Assembly (NCBI GenBank): GCA_905250125.1
Contig: CAJNOL010001103.1
Location: 16,850 to 80,849, forward strand
From: Rotaria sordida
Taxonomy: Eukaryota; Rotifera; Eurotatoria; Philodinida; Philodinidae
Reading direction: 5' to 3'
Length of the DNA: 64,000 nt
Below are positions 52,401-62,141 of this stretch, piece by piece. The translations under genes were made by a program, and so were the position numbers. The notes beneath the pieces are model-generated. The model made no database searches and was not told where the DNA came from. It saw only the letters and a program-made list of their open reading frames with translations. Every line of letters begins with the position of its first letter. Positions within the stretch are counted from its first letter, which is position 1.

Positions 52401-55400
52401 TCCGAGATAAATCGACACAATAATTTTTCCAATTTTTTCTATGCTTTACTGCTCTTGTTCAGGTATTTGTGATTGTTGTCGCTTATTTAGCTTCTTTTTG
52501 TTTTAAGAATATTCTTTTTTTTGTCGTTTTTGTTTTTATTTTTGTATTTTAAATCTATGGATAATATTTAGATGTGCAACAGGTGAAAGTTGGCAAGCTG
52601 TTATGTTAGCATGTAAAGCTAGTGTTGAATGTCATACATCAATTCATCATCGACCATATCAAAATACAGTAACAATATATCCTAGTTCAACAGCAGCATC
52701 ATCATGTCTTTCAGCAACACATACGAGAAATGATCATTCACAAAAAAATTGTGGATCAGATTTTGCATATCTTTATTTTTGTTCATTTGTTTTTCTTTCA
52801 TCATTTTTAGTAAGTAAATTTGATAGAAAAAAGAAAATAAAATAGATGAAAGATTAAAATAAATATTTATTATTTAGATGTTGAATTTATTTGTTGCTGT
52901 TATTATGGATAATTTTGATTATTTAACAAGAGATTCATCAATATTAGGAGCACATCATTTAGATGAATTTCTTCGAGCTTGGTCTGAATATGATCCAGAT
53001 GGAACGTATGTTATGTTCATTTGAAAATTTGACCTTTTTTTTTTGTTAAATTCTTATATAAAATAGAGGAAAATTGGAATATACAAAAATGTTTGAAATG
53101 CTTCGACTTATGTCACCACCTGTTGGATTTGGAACTAAATGTCCATCAAAATTAGCATATAAGGTATGTAGATATTTATATATTAAATTAATAAAAACAC
53201 AAGAGACTTTGTCGTGCTCTTCATCTTGATGTACTCTTTCATACACAGAAAAAAAGCAATCGGCTAGAATGAAGCTCTTTCGAGAATTCTGAGATGCTTG
53301 ATTAAAAAAGCATAAACAGAGAGAAAAAAAACGAAACAATTTTCTTACCTTTTTGACAACAGTATATTTCTCAAGAAGATGCTGACAGAAATCATCAACT
53401 ATTTTCATAAAAAAAAAGGTTAATTCTAATGAAAATTGACTATTTTTAGTGTGACGTGTTTAAACTATATTCTAAGCTATAGTTTTATTACTTTCTATTA
53501 AAACCAGATATTTGTTTCCCATTCTTTGTTATTGCATAATTAATTAAAAAACTAGAATATTTAAAATTTTCATTTAAATATTTAGCGTTTAATTCGTATG
53601 AATATGCCTATTAATGATAATCGTCAAGTTCATTTTACGACTACACTCTTTGCATTGATTCGTGAATCACTTGGAATTAAAATGCGTGCTGGTAAATTTA
53701 TTATTATAATTTTCTTTTTTCCTGGAAATAATATTTAATTAAATATTAATAAATTTGATTTAGCTGCCGAAGAAATGGATGAAGCTGATAATGAATTACG
53801 TGACGTTTTATGTAAAGTTTGGCCTAATCATGCAAAAAAGAATATTAAATTACATGAAGGTGGAACAAGACCATTACTTGATCTCGTCGTACCACCTAAA
53901 CATGGTAAGAAATAAAAAAAAGAAAACGCAAACTAAAAAGAAAACAATATTCATATTTTTTCCATTAGAATTACATGGTACACCAGGTCATCCTAAATTG
54001 ACTGTTGGTAAAGTTTATGCAATATGTTTGTATATTGATAATTATCGTTCGTATAAACAAGGACATACTAATGATACTGTAAGTTAAAATTAAAAATCAT
54101 TCTGTATTTACATTTTATTCGCGCTTTGTGAATATATCGAAAAAAGACGTTAATCGTTCATATTTTCAAAGTATATATATGTATATGTATAGATGACGAG
54201 CGAAAGCAGCAGTAGTCTTGTATTACTGTCAACTGATGATGAGGTCAGTTATGCATGGATGCATGCTTGCGGAATATCAACATTTTTTTATTTTATTTTA
54301 ATTTTAAATCGATAGAAAGAAAAAAATAATATCTTTCGATTAAAAAAAAACCTATGTCATGTGTTTAATTCTTTCTCTTTTTTTTTTTTATTTTATTTTT
54401 CTTATTATGAGAAATTTTTTAAGCATGACTATCTCCGTTTTCCTCTTTTTTCATTTTTTTTTATTTATTTATTTATTTATTTTCCTTCTATCTTATTACT
54501 ATTCCCTTATAATTAAGTCATGTTTAAATCGTATAACTCAACCCTTTCGTTTTATTATTCTTCTTCTTCTTAATATGATAATTTTTTTTATTGATTATTA
54601 ATATATGAAATAATTTTAATCTTATTTATATTAATAGGGTTTCAATTTGAATCGACTTGTATCAGCACTTAAAGAACGTGTTCATTCAAAAGAAGGTATC
54701 AATGAATGTGATTATGATGGAAGACGATCATCATTTCGTCCATCGGGAAGTTTTCGTCGATCAGGAGGAAACCGATCATCGGTAAAATTAATTATGTTCT
54801 GTTATTGAAATCGATGAAAATCTTCTCTTAGCAAAAAATAAATAATAAGATTATTGTAGAATTCTATAGAGGTATACTTTTTTCCAAGAAGAAAAAAATA
54901 CTTTTCAAAGATCGGCTTCACTCTAATAAATTTCTAATCTGATATTCAGACAAAGGGAGAGAAAGACTGGAAATTAAATACAGTCTTTTCTGATTGAATA
55001 GTACGATGGGTTTTTTTTTCAAATAATTTTATAAAATTAAGTCCTAAATTTTTTTCATAACAATTAGGACTTGATAGTTGAAAAAATTGTTCCGTCAATC
55101 TGGAATTTGAGATTCCTACTGACGAGAGAAGTATCTAAGATGTCCACCTCCATTTTGATTCATTCCTACCTTATTCAATAGATTACCTTGGAGTAAGACG
55201 AATGTTTATAAAGAGTTTAGGCTTATGATCTAGTAGTGAAGAATTATGACCATTTTACTGAACTTTGGTCTATAAATAAATTTCATAGCCATTAGAAAGT
55301 CGTGGAAGTTTCAACGAAAATAAATATATCTTTCTCAAAATATTCGATTTTCAAGGAATAAAGACTAAAATTTATTTCAAATAATCATCGCTTGATTGAA

Positions 55401-58400
55401 TTGCATATTTTTTCTCTCATGTGCATAGTTGAAGCAAGATTTCTAATCTAATTTCATAGAATTATAATTTTTCGGGTACTAAAATTAAGAGATTGATTGA
55501 TTTATAGGAAAAAAAATTAATTAATAAACACATTGTTTTTTTGTTCAGAATTTTGAAAATATGTTTTTGGGTAAAAATAAAATTTCTACAAATCGTCGAC
55601 AAAGTAATGCAATAGAAAATGGATATATTAATTCAAAACCTCCAAATGTATTAAATGTTGATGAAACAAAACGAACAAGTCCACAAGTTACAGATAGTTT
55701 TCAAGCTCAACATCACTATGGTAAAACATTAAATGTACCAGATCTTAATAATGTACTTCATGCTTTACCAATTGCTACACCACCAGCACCATTAAATGCA
55801 CCTCGACCAGCAATAATGACAACACCAAAATCATCAATGATTTCTGTTAAACATCCTCCAACATCAATTGCTTTATCACCAACTGAAACTCGACCATTAT
55901 TACTTGTTACAACAGATAATGATCAACAACAACCACAAACAACCATTGTACCTAATGGACGTCGTTTACCTTTAAATGGTCAAATAATACCACCACGTGT
56001 AATATCAACTAAACAATCAACAACACCATTAAATACTGATCATCAAAACATTCGTGAAACAACAACAGAAAAAATACCAACAAAAAAATTTATACATAAT
56101 CGACCACGAACAGCATTATTTTTTTCATCTACAAGTATGAAGAGAAATAAAAAGCACAAAAATCAGAGTTGGGCGAGTTGAGTCAAGTTATTTATGTCAT
56201 TTTTACATTTTCTATCTATTTTTAAAAAGGACATTAAGAACAAGTTTTTCATTACATGATATCTAATTAAAGAAAGTCCTAAATGGAATAAAATACAAAA
56301 ATAAGCTTTAGTAAAACTTTAATGATGTGATGTCATTGAAAGACAACTTTGAGACGATACACACTCAATTAGTGCTGACGTAGCAGAAATACACATGATT
56401 TTTCTAGCAAGTTTATTAAGAGATCAATATAAATTTATTTTTTTGACTATAGTCTGTTTAAAAAGTCCGTGCGTGTGACTGTTTTTTGAATAAATCGAGA
56501 ACGCAAAAAGCTAGAGACCTGGGATTTCCACTAATCGAAAGGGGAGCAGTTAGGACATCTTTCTCTCTGATAATGTCTCAGACAAAATTCTTTTAAAATT
56601 GATCATCTTTGAAAAATATAGAAAAGAATGCATGAAAGTGACATACAATACACATGAAGTTTCGATTATGACATTTGATTTAGATAGAGGGACTTCAGAT
56701 CTATAGTTCAAGATTAGACTTCTGCAAAATGGTCACGGTCACGGTCACGGTCACGGTCACGACGTCTCGTGACCGTGACCGTGACTAGTTTTCGAAAAAT
56801 TGGCGTGACTGGGATCGTGACCGTGACTAAATAGCTCGTGACCGTGACCAAATGGCTCGTGACCGTGACCAAATGGCTCGTGACCGTGACTTAACAGTGA
56901 AAAATTTTGATACTAAAAGTCTGATTTTTGTGAAAAAAAATCTAGATTTTAATTGATTTATGGGTTTTCTTTGTTTTGTTACAGGAAAAATCTACGAAAT
57001 CAATTTAAATCTTGATTTTGTAGCACAAAAATCCAGCTAGTAATCCAAAATTTCCGTGGCCGTGACGTGACCGTGACTAGTTTCGAAAAATTTCCGTGAC
57101 TATGAACGTGACCGTGACCAGCTAGCTCGTGACCGTGACGTGATCGTGACTAGTTTCGAAAAATCTTCGTGACTATGAACGTGACCGTGACCAAGCAGCT
57201 CGTGACCGTGACGTGACGTGACTGAAAAATCGTGGTCACGCAGAAGTCTATTCAAGATGCAACCCAAATGGCTCTCTAATTGCATTCTAACGTTGACCAA
57301 ATGAAGTTATGTATTTACATGCATAAATAATAGGGAATTTTACTGATGTTTTACTACGTTTTTACATTTTTTGTCATAACAGTTGGATACTTCGATGAAA
57401 ATGTAATCAAACGTAAGAAAGTATATTATGTTTTGAACTATAGATCTGAAGTCCCTCCATCTAAATCAAAGGTCATAATCGAAACTTCATGTGTATTGTA
57501 TGTCACTTTTATGCATTCTTTTCTATATTTTTCAAAGATGATCAATTTTAAAAGAATTTCATCTGAGATATAATCAGAGAGAAAGACGTCCTAACTGCTC
57601 CTCTTTCGATTAGTGAAAACTGCAGGTCTCTAGCTGTTTACATTCTCGAGTTATTCAAAAAACAGTCACACGCACAGACTTTTTAAATAGACTATAGTTA
57701 CATTTTATTCTTGTAGAAAACTATCAATTTCTTTTAAAATTGATTTTGATATTGAATGAGAATGACTCGCATTCGTCTAGTTCTGATAGAAATAAATATT
57801 TCCTTATTTAATATTAATTATTAATTTAGGAGTACCTGATCAATCACCTGAACAACATCAACCATTATTAGGTAGTAGTGGAAATGATACAAGTAGTCGT
57901 CAGGATTCATTTGATTCACATACATCAACTGATGATGGTTTTGGATTAAATGAAAATTGGCCAACAAAAACAAGGTAAATGATTTTTTTCTCCTTCATTA
58001 TTACGAAATATAATTCAATTTTTTCTTTTTTTTGTAGAACAATACTATCATCAAATCGAGCAGTACCTGTTAAAAGTTCTGTACCATTAATAAATACGGC
58101 TCAACCTCGACCACAAGGAAATGCTAATTCTCGACAATTACCATCTTTACCAATGCCTACAAGACAATTACCATTATTGCCGGATCCTTCACGACAATTA
58201 CCAACAATTGATGATACAAATTTAACGAAATTATATTTCGATATTAATGATTTAGAACACGAAGATGAACCGTTATCAACAAGATTTACACGTCCTGGAG
58301 AATTATTTTATTATCAAACATCATCATCATCATCATCAACGTCATCATCATCTTCATCATCAAATTCAAATAATTTATCATCTGAAGATTCTGAGAATGA

Positions 58401-58494
58401 AAATAATGAAGAAAAATTTCAAAGTCATGATCAAGAACAAGAAGATGAGGATGATGATGATGATCAGAATTCGCCATGTGAATACGAAGCTTAA
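43464..58494 (+). CDS. Voltage-gated calcium channel alpha1 subunit, Cav2 (N/P/Q) type
   Basis: Pore-forming subunit of a presynaptic-type high-voltage-activated calcium channel. 47 exons per transcript, all with GT-AG borders (one GC-AG) and continuous phase, encode about 2189 aa. The start is the ATG at 43464 (exon 1, 43464-43696), reading [18 protein letters not shown] and then [14 protein letters not shown], aligned with the Cav2 N-terminal RSLFLFSEDN-VRK block. Four six-helix domains follow (separate entries). The pore glutamates are all present at 45064-45066, 47387-47389, 49402-49404 and 52585-52587: TMEGW, TGEDW, TGEGW, TGESW. Cav2 rather than Cav1 or Cav3 is shown by the C-terminal [20 protein letters not shown] and [18 protein letters not shown] blocks, and by LTVGKVYA. 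An AATAAA signal lies 30 bases past the stop. The start of the protein lacks the long Gly-rich lead of vertebrate Cav2. Symbol left blank because invertebrate naming varies (unc-2, cacophony). Confidence 0.95.
43762..45259 (+). other. Cav2 domain I (exons 2-9)
   Basis: Exons 43762-43867, 43923-44062, 44141-44241, 44297-44452, 44694-44717, 44785-44835, 44900-45090, 45156-45259. S1 is [19 protein letters not shown]2-S3 [18 protein letters not shown] and [13 protein letters not shown]4 [20 protein letters not shown] with regularly spaced arginines, and S6 ends [18 protein letters not shown]. The outer loop between S5 and the pore helix is encoded in part by two tiny symmetric (phase 1-1) exons, 24 and 51 bases (ATDHDSDE, then [17 protein letters not shown]), which could be skipped without shifting frame. 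An ATT trinucleotide run fills the intron before exon 3 (43889-43920). Confidence 0.93.
45321..45854 (+). other. Cav2 I-II linker with beta-subunit binding site (exons 10-13)
   Basis: Exons 45321-45436, 45515-45574, 45627-45710, 45758-45854. The alpha-interaction domain reads [18 protein letters not shown]. The family consensus is QQ-E--L-GY--WI---E, so the Leu and Gly positions are Tyr and Asn, while the QQ, E, Y, W and I anchor residues are kept. The upstream [18 protein letters not shown] is standard Cav2. The linker is about 125 aa beyond the AID and ends in a basic stretch before IIS1. Confidence 0.9.
45919..47657 (+). other. Cav2 domain II (exons 14-20)
   Basis: Exons 45919-46046, 46113-46225, 46280-46392, 47025-47156, 47238-47310, 47375-47498, 47557-47657. 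S1 is [21 protein letters not shown]4 [16 protein letters not shown]5 [20 protein letters not shown], pore [12 protein letters not shown], and S6 [19 protein letters not shown]. The intron 46393-47024 (632 bp) splits S4 from the S4-S5 linker and has no recognisable content. Confidence 0.92.
47733..48385 (+). other. Cav2 II-III linker (exons 21-23)
   Basis: Exons 47733-47890, 47955-48136, 48196-48385 encode only ~177 aa, much shorter than the vertebrate Cav2 linker that carries the synprint SNARE-binding site. It contains a poly-Thr tract ([11 protein letters not shown]), an aromatic stretch ([16 protein letters not shown]) and an Ala/Lys/Glu helix ([20 protein letters not shown]). It ends [20 protein letters not shown], matching the conserved SSMFI--TNP-R entry to domain III. 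Confidence 0.88.
48436..49677 (+). other. Cav2 domain III (exons 24-29)
   Basis: Exons 48436-48625, 48679-48785, 48856-49005, 49088-49198, 49272-49415, 49476-49677. S1 is [18 protein letters not shown]4 [21 protein letters not shown]5 [20 protein letters not shown], pore [20 protein letters not shown]6 [18 protein letters not shown]. The section between S5 and the pore ([20 protein letters not shown]) keeps a cysteine pair. Confidence 0.93.
50860..50907 (+). other. Likely cassette exon in the IVS3-S4 linker
   Basis: A 48-base exon with AG acceptor, GT donor and phase 0 at both ends encodes [16 protein letters not shown]. If it is skipped, TEFR joins [12 protein letters not shown], matching the length and order of vertebrate Cav2 (TEFG-NNFINLSFLRLF). 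If included, it lengthens the extracellular IVS3-S4 linker by 16 residues. Vertebrate Cav2 genes carry a small alternative exon at this same place, which supports optional use. Confidence 0.65.
52040..52131 (+). other. Alternative exon 36a (domain IV S5-pore segment)
   Basis: Begins after CTACAG and encodes [10 protein letters not shown], then [18 protein letters not shown]. It is homologous to exon 36b (FGN, HNNF-N-F-A--LLFR). It leaves phase 2 and uses a rare GC donor (TTCAG/GCAAGA), which is often linked to regulated splicing. It fits in frame between exon 35 and exon 37. Confidence 0.85.
52200..52240. repeat. (TTTA)n microsatellite in a Cav2 intron
   Basis: A run of TTTA tetranucleotides between alternative exons 36a and 36b. 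A similar run lies at about 54456-54485 in a later intron. Confidence 0.8.
52368..52462 (+). other. Alternative exon 36b (domain IV S5-pore segment)
   Basis: Begins after ATAAAG and encodes [20 protein letters not shown], then [12 protein letters not shown]. Same entry phase (0) and exit phase (2) as 36a, one residue longer, with a standard GT donor. It starts VFGN like vertebrate channels (MQ-VFGNI). Joining 36a to 36b shifts the frame and reaches a TAA within about 15 codons, so only one can be used per functional mRNA. Confidence 0.88.
52878..54243 (+). other. Cav2 proximal C-terminus: EF-hand, pre-IQ and IQ region (exons 38-43)
   Basis: Exons 52878-53005, 53067-53163, 53586-53691, 53764-53904, 53969-54078, 54193-54243. 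The EF-hand loop reads [16 protein letters not shown], more canonical than the vertebrate Cav2 version (EYDPAAWGRMPY). The pre-IQ region follows, then [20 protein letters not shown] in place of the calmodulin-binding IQ segment. Its central IQ/IM pair is not preserved exactly (YID). The last exon here is a symmetric 51-base block ([17 protein letters not shown]) that could be optional. The intron 53164-53585 has no recognised content. Confidence 0.88.
54638..58494 (+). other. Cav2 distal C-terminal tail (exons 44-47)
   Basis: Exons 54638-54781, 55549-56134, 57830-57974, 58038-58494. The tail is disordered, rich in Pro, Thr, Ser and Asn. It carries three tandem RQLP motifs at 58132-58209 (RQLPSLP, RQLPLLP, RQLPTI). 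A TCA-repeat-encoded poly-serine tract lies at 58318-58380, followed by an acidic end that closes SPCEYEA. The vertebrate Cav2 C-terminal DDWC-type PDZ ligand is absent. The introns 54782-55548 and 56135-57829 are the longest in the 3' half; the second contains a fold-back element. Exon 45 could instead end at a stop at 56181 if unspliced. Confidence 0.88.
56448..57705. mobile_element. Fold-back element with GTGACC array in a Cav2 intron
   Basis: Left arm 56448-56728 and right arm 57427-57705 are close reverse complements. Shared blocks include AGTCTGT-TAAAAAGTC, AAACAGTCACACGCAC, CCTAACTGCTC and AACTTCATGTGTATTGTATG. The centre (about 56730-57240) is an array of short units built on GTGACCGTGAC in both orientations, with TAGTTTCGAAAAAT spacers. 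The element lies wholly in the intron between exons 45 and 46 and encodes nothing. Confidence 0.85.
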
Positions 58495-58523
58495 ATTTTG
58501 TTTTTCTTTTTTTTTGTTTGAAT

Positions 58524-58529
58524 AATAAA
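58524..58529 (+). terminator. Polyadenylation signal of the Cav2 gene
   Basis: AATAAA, 30 bases past the stop codon at 58492-58494. The position is short for an animal 3' UTR but plausible in a compact genome. Confidence 0.55.
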
Positions 58530-61500
58530 TTATATGAAAGAATCTATTTAAGTTTTCATTTTTCAAGAGAGCAAAACATTCAAAGAAGTTCATATTGTAA
58601 GAGAATTGCCAATTTATTAAAAAACTTTCAAATTAAGAATTGAAATGATTTCGATTTTCTGTTGTATTAAGCGACATACAACTGTTTGCTATAAAGACCT
58701 TGAACAAAAATAGGCATTTGAAATGAAACAAATATAAATTTTATATTTTCTAACAATCCTTTGACAATTGCACAAAATAAATAACTTTAGCAAAGTATGT
58801 TTGTTTTTCTTTTGGATATAAGTAAAATTAATATATCATCTGCGTCCTTAGAAAAAAACTGTTATATACATTCATATTATCAAGGGAAAGTAAACTGATT
58901 TCTATACTAGAAATCACAAGAAATTATTTTAATGCCGTAAGGATACGAATCATAACTGAAAGTGATTAAAAATTATCTGAAACCATTAGAAGTCACTCTA
59001 AATTATAGAAGATCTCCAGTAATAAGATTAAAAATAAAATCTTGATTTCTATTGATTTTCTTAACTTTCAATAACTGCCAATATTCTTAGTTGTTACTCT
59101 TGATTTCTAATGATTTTTCGTGATTTTTCTTTCTTTCTAAACATTGTTGATGGTTCCTATTAATTTGGAGCGAATAGATAAAACTTGTTTCCAGTAATGG
59201 AAATCATCAGAAATCAGAGAAATCAATTTGTTCCCCTCTTGTATACTATACTAATCAAGCACATTCATGAGATCAGCTAATGTTCTCAAGTATGGAATAA
59301 TGATTGTCATGAGCACTCTCTATTCATAATATCAATAAATTACAATAAAGAAATTTATTTAGCTGAGTATCGAAGAATAAGTACTCAATGATATACTTTC
59401 AGTATTAAAGTAAAGAGTAATAGATCAATATTTACGCTATCAGTATTAGATAAGACTTCTTGCATACACTAGTAATATTAATAAACAATTTATAAATACT
59501 AATGCATCTTCAATAATCGATCGATCAGCTATCAGCCTAAATTTCAATCAAGACAATGGTTGAGCAATATGCTAATTATAATTTCATGACTCGTCAACTA
59601 TCACTAACTCCATGTAGTCGTCATTTTTTTTCTGGAACTTTGCCAAATTTTCTAGACAATATCGGATTCGTTCAACTCATTGATTATCATCCGGCAAGTT
59701 GGGTATCTATCAAACAGCAATTTTTTTCAATTTCCGATAATCGGAAACAAATTGACTCAAGAGGTTCGTGGCTCACACCAGTTCCTACTTGATTTTTTGT
59801 GAATCGTTGTATGCGGATCATCGTTAATAAGACATCAAAATTCATCAATATTTTCGGATGTCATCTCAGTTACAGATCGACCAAGTCGTAGCTTATCTTC
59901 GCTCTCTTCTCGACCTTCACGAAACTATTCTAACCATATGGCAACTGTATTGTATGGCGAAGGTTCATTGCTAAAAACAGAATATAATTTATCATGAATT
60001 GATTTTGATTAGATGTTTTATGTATTACACACTTTAATGTAGAAATGAATATTTTTTCATTTCATCTAAAAATAGAGTGTATAACTATCATCGAACTTTT
60101 CCATATAGTATTATCGATTGGCTAATAAATGATAAAATGCAGACCTGTAGAAAACTATTAAGGCTGCACGTGTCAATGAACAGAACTCTTCCCCACACTC
60201 GCTGTACTTTGATACCATATATAGATCTCATTACTTTTGATACGTTGTAGGTAACCAAGTCATTAAAAAACTTGAATAGTTTTTTTAAAAAAGAAGACTT
60301 TTATAATATTGATATTAATTTTGTAACAAATTATATGGCATCTATGAAAAAGTGATATTTTTCAGTTATTTCATTCAAAAGTCAACGAATAAAATTTTAA
60401 ATAATGGTGCAATAAAATAATCTTTGTCATCTATTATTTGAATAATGAAATCATTGAAGTAGACATAAATAGAAAGAAATGCCAACAACATAAAATGTCC
60501 AAATAATTCTATATACTTCATAGTACGAATAAATACATACAACAGTCGTCAAAAGTTCCACTACCAGGTAAGTAGTATCTCAGCGGAAATCATTTGGCCT
60601 CATATTATGGCTATCAACATAGATTTTTTATTCCGACAACGATGTGTCAGCTTGATCAAAAACTCCTACAACGTTTAATATTTCATTAAAAAGCTTAATG
60701 TTGTCTCTATCATCAATCAAATTTTCATGCTAAACAATTGTAATTTACCTGATTTTTGGAATTATCTTTGAGTATTTTTAGCATGAGAGTTGATAGAATC
60801 CATCAAAAAGTAATTTGTAATACCAACTATCTTAAATCGTATGCTCTGAAATCTTCTCCATTGTACTCTGCTCTAATCAAGTATCTCCTGGAAATTAGAG
60901 TGATTATAGCCATTGCTAGCCTGAAGATTTATGCGAAGACTGTCGCAGATAATGGAAGAGTTGCTATACTTCAGGATCACAACACATCGGAGTCTCCTAT
61001 TTGTGACAGTGTAAATGTGTTTGAAGTTTTATTTGTCAATAAAAAGATAAATACTAACGCTTTTAAATAATGGTGAACTAGAAAAGTGCCACACAAGCTT
61101 TTTTATGACATCCAAGAAAAGATGCATTGTTTTTATTCTAAATCCGATGCAATAAGATCTATCTGCCTCGGATTAGTGCTCGCACGATTAGATTTCACCA
61201 AGCTCTATCTTGCTAGATATTTTAATTCTTAATCTAAATGAATTTATATATCGATGTATTAATAAAACATTGAATATCTATTTATTTTTTTTAACTTCAT
61301 CATTATTGTAAAATTAACTATCAGACGAATAGTATCAGTTAATAGTCGATGTTCCAATTCTGTTAATTTTGTTTTTTCTTTAAGTTTTATTAGATCAATT
61401 CGAAACATAACTACAATTATATAATTGAAATTTATACAGACGCTTTTTCATTTAAAATAACAAGAGATAACAAAATTTGTATATATATATATATATACGA

Positions 61501-61556
61501 TGCAAAACCAACAAACTAATTTTCGTTCGTATCCTTCTATAAATAAACACAATAGA
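58530..61556. other. Intergenic region between Cav2 and the tubulin gene
   Basis: About 3 kb without a supported gene. At 58890-59235 imperfect copies of GATTTCTAATGATTTTC and its complement recur, forming a loosely self-complementary patch. A 78-codon ORF at 59556-59792 (MVEQYANYNFMTRQLSLTPC) and a 38-codon ORF at 59858-59974 (MSSQLQIDQVVAYLRSLLDL) have protein-like composition but no recognised family, splice links or poly(A) signal. ORF 60756-61070 is similar in status. Confidence 0.35.
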
Positions 61557-62141
61557 ACTCACGAGGGAATCCATCTGACTGATAATCTCTGTTTGAACCC
61601 ATATTTTATTCATAGGTAGAACACATAGTGTAGATAAAAATCCTGTGAGAGTTTCTGCCATTAAACCTTTCTTCTCGAGTCATAATCATTTCACTGAACT
61701 TTCAGTCTATTACGTGATATCATGAGAAAAATCACAACAAAGAATTTTTCATCCCAAAGTTCTCTCCAACAATAGCTTTCATGGCTTTTATAATATCCTA
61801 GCAGTTTTAGTTCACATGGATGTTTTCCTTCTGAGATAACACGTTTGCCAACAACGTTACTTCCAGACAAGAGCTTCAAAAATAGCCCACTTTTTAAACA
61901 TACGATATCTTAAGAGAAAATCATCTGTTTGAGCTAAAACTTCTAGAATACTATAAGAACCATAAGAGCTATTGTTAGGGAGAACTTTTGAGTAAAAATT
62001 CAATAAAATAATCATAACTCGAGAAGTCTAGTGGTACGAATCCTCACAGAATTTTGATCTACATTATGAGTCCTACATATGAGTAAAATATGAGTTCAAA
62101 CGGAGATTATCATTTGGATGAGTTCCCTCGTCAAAAACAAA
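61557..62141. mobile_element. Fold-back element, ~140-bp inverted arms
   Basis: Left arm 61557-61695 and right arm 61995-62141 are imperfect reverse complements. Blocks include GATAATCTC-GTTTGAAC, CATATTTTA-TCAT, AATCCT / TTCTGTGAG and CTTCTCGAGT-ATGATTAT. The spacer is ~300 bp. The ORFs 61452-61661 and 61691-61879 lie in it and are not credible genes. Confidence 0.75.

Larger units (their letters stand above)
49732..53005 (+). other. Cav2 domain IV (exons 30-38)
   Basis: Exons 49732-49896, 50565-50675, 50723-50806, 50860-50907 (likely cassette), 51689-51805, 51869-51934, then either 52040-52131 or 52368-52462, then 52572-52809 and 52878-53005. S1 is [21 protein letters not shown]3 [18 protein letters not shown]4 [20 protein letters not shown], pore [13 protein letters not shown]6 [20 protein letters not shown]. 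The turret between pore and S6 is unusually long and Thr/Ser/His-rich with several cysteines. Introns 49897-50564 and 50908-51688 are long and without recognised elements. Confidence 0.92.

Noticed and set aside
55561-56181. Cav2 exon 45 as a separate intronless gene or the channel's last exon
   Set aside because: A donor at 56134-56136 joins in phase to exon 46, and the downstream exons carry the conserved RQLP tail; an alternative short end remains possible.
58265-58593. His-rich, Met-rich and Ile-rich ORFs near the Cav2 end
   Set aside because: Out-of-frame or opposite-strand shadows of the TCA and GAT repeats in the last Cav2 exon.
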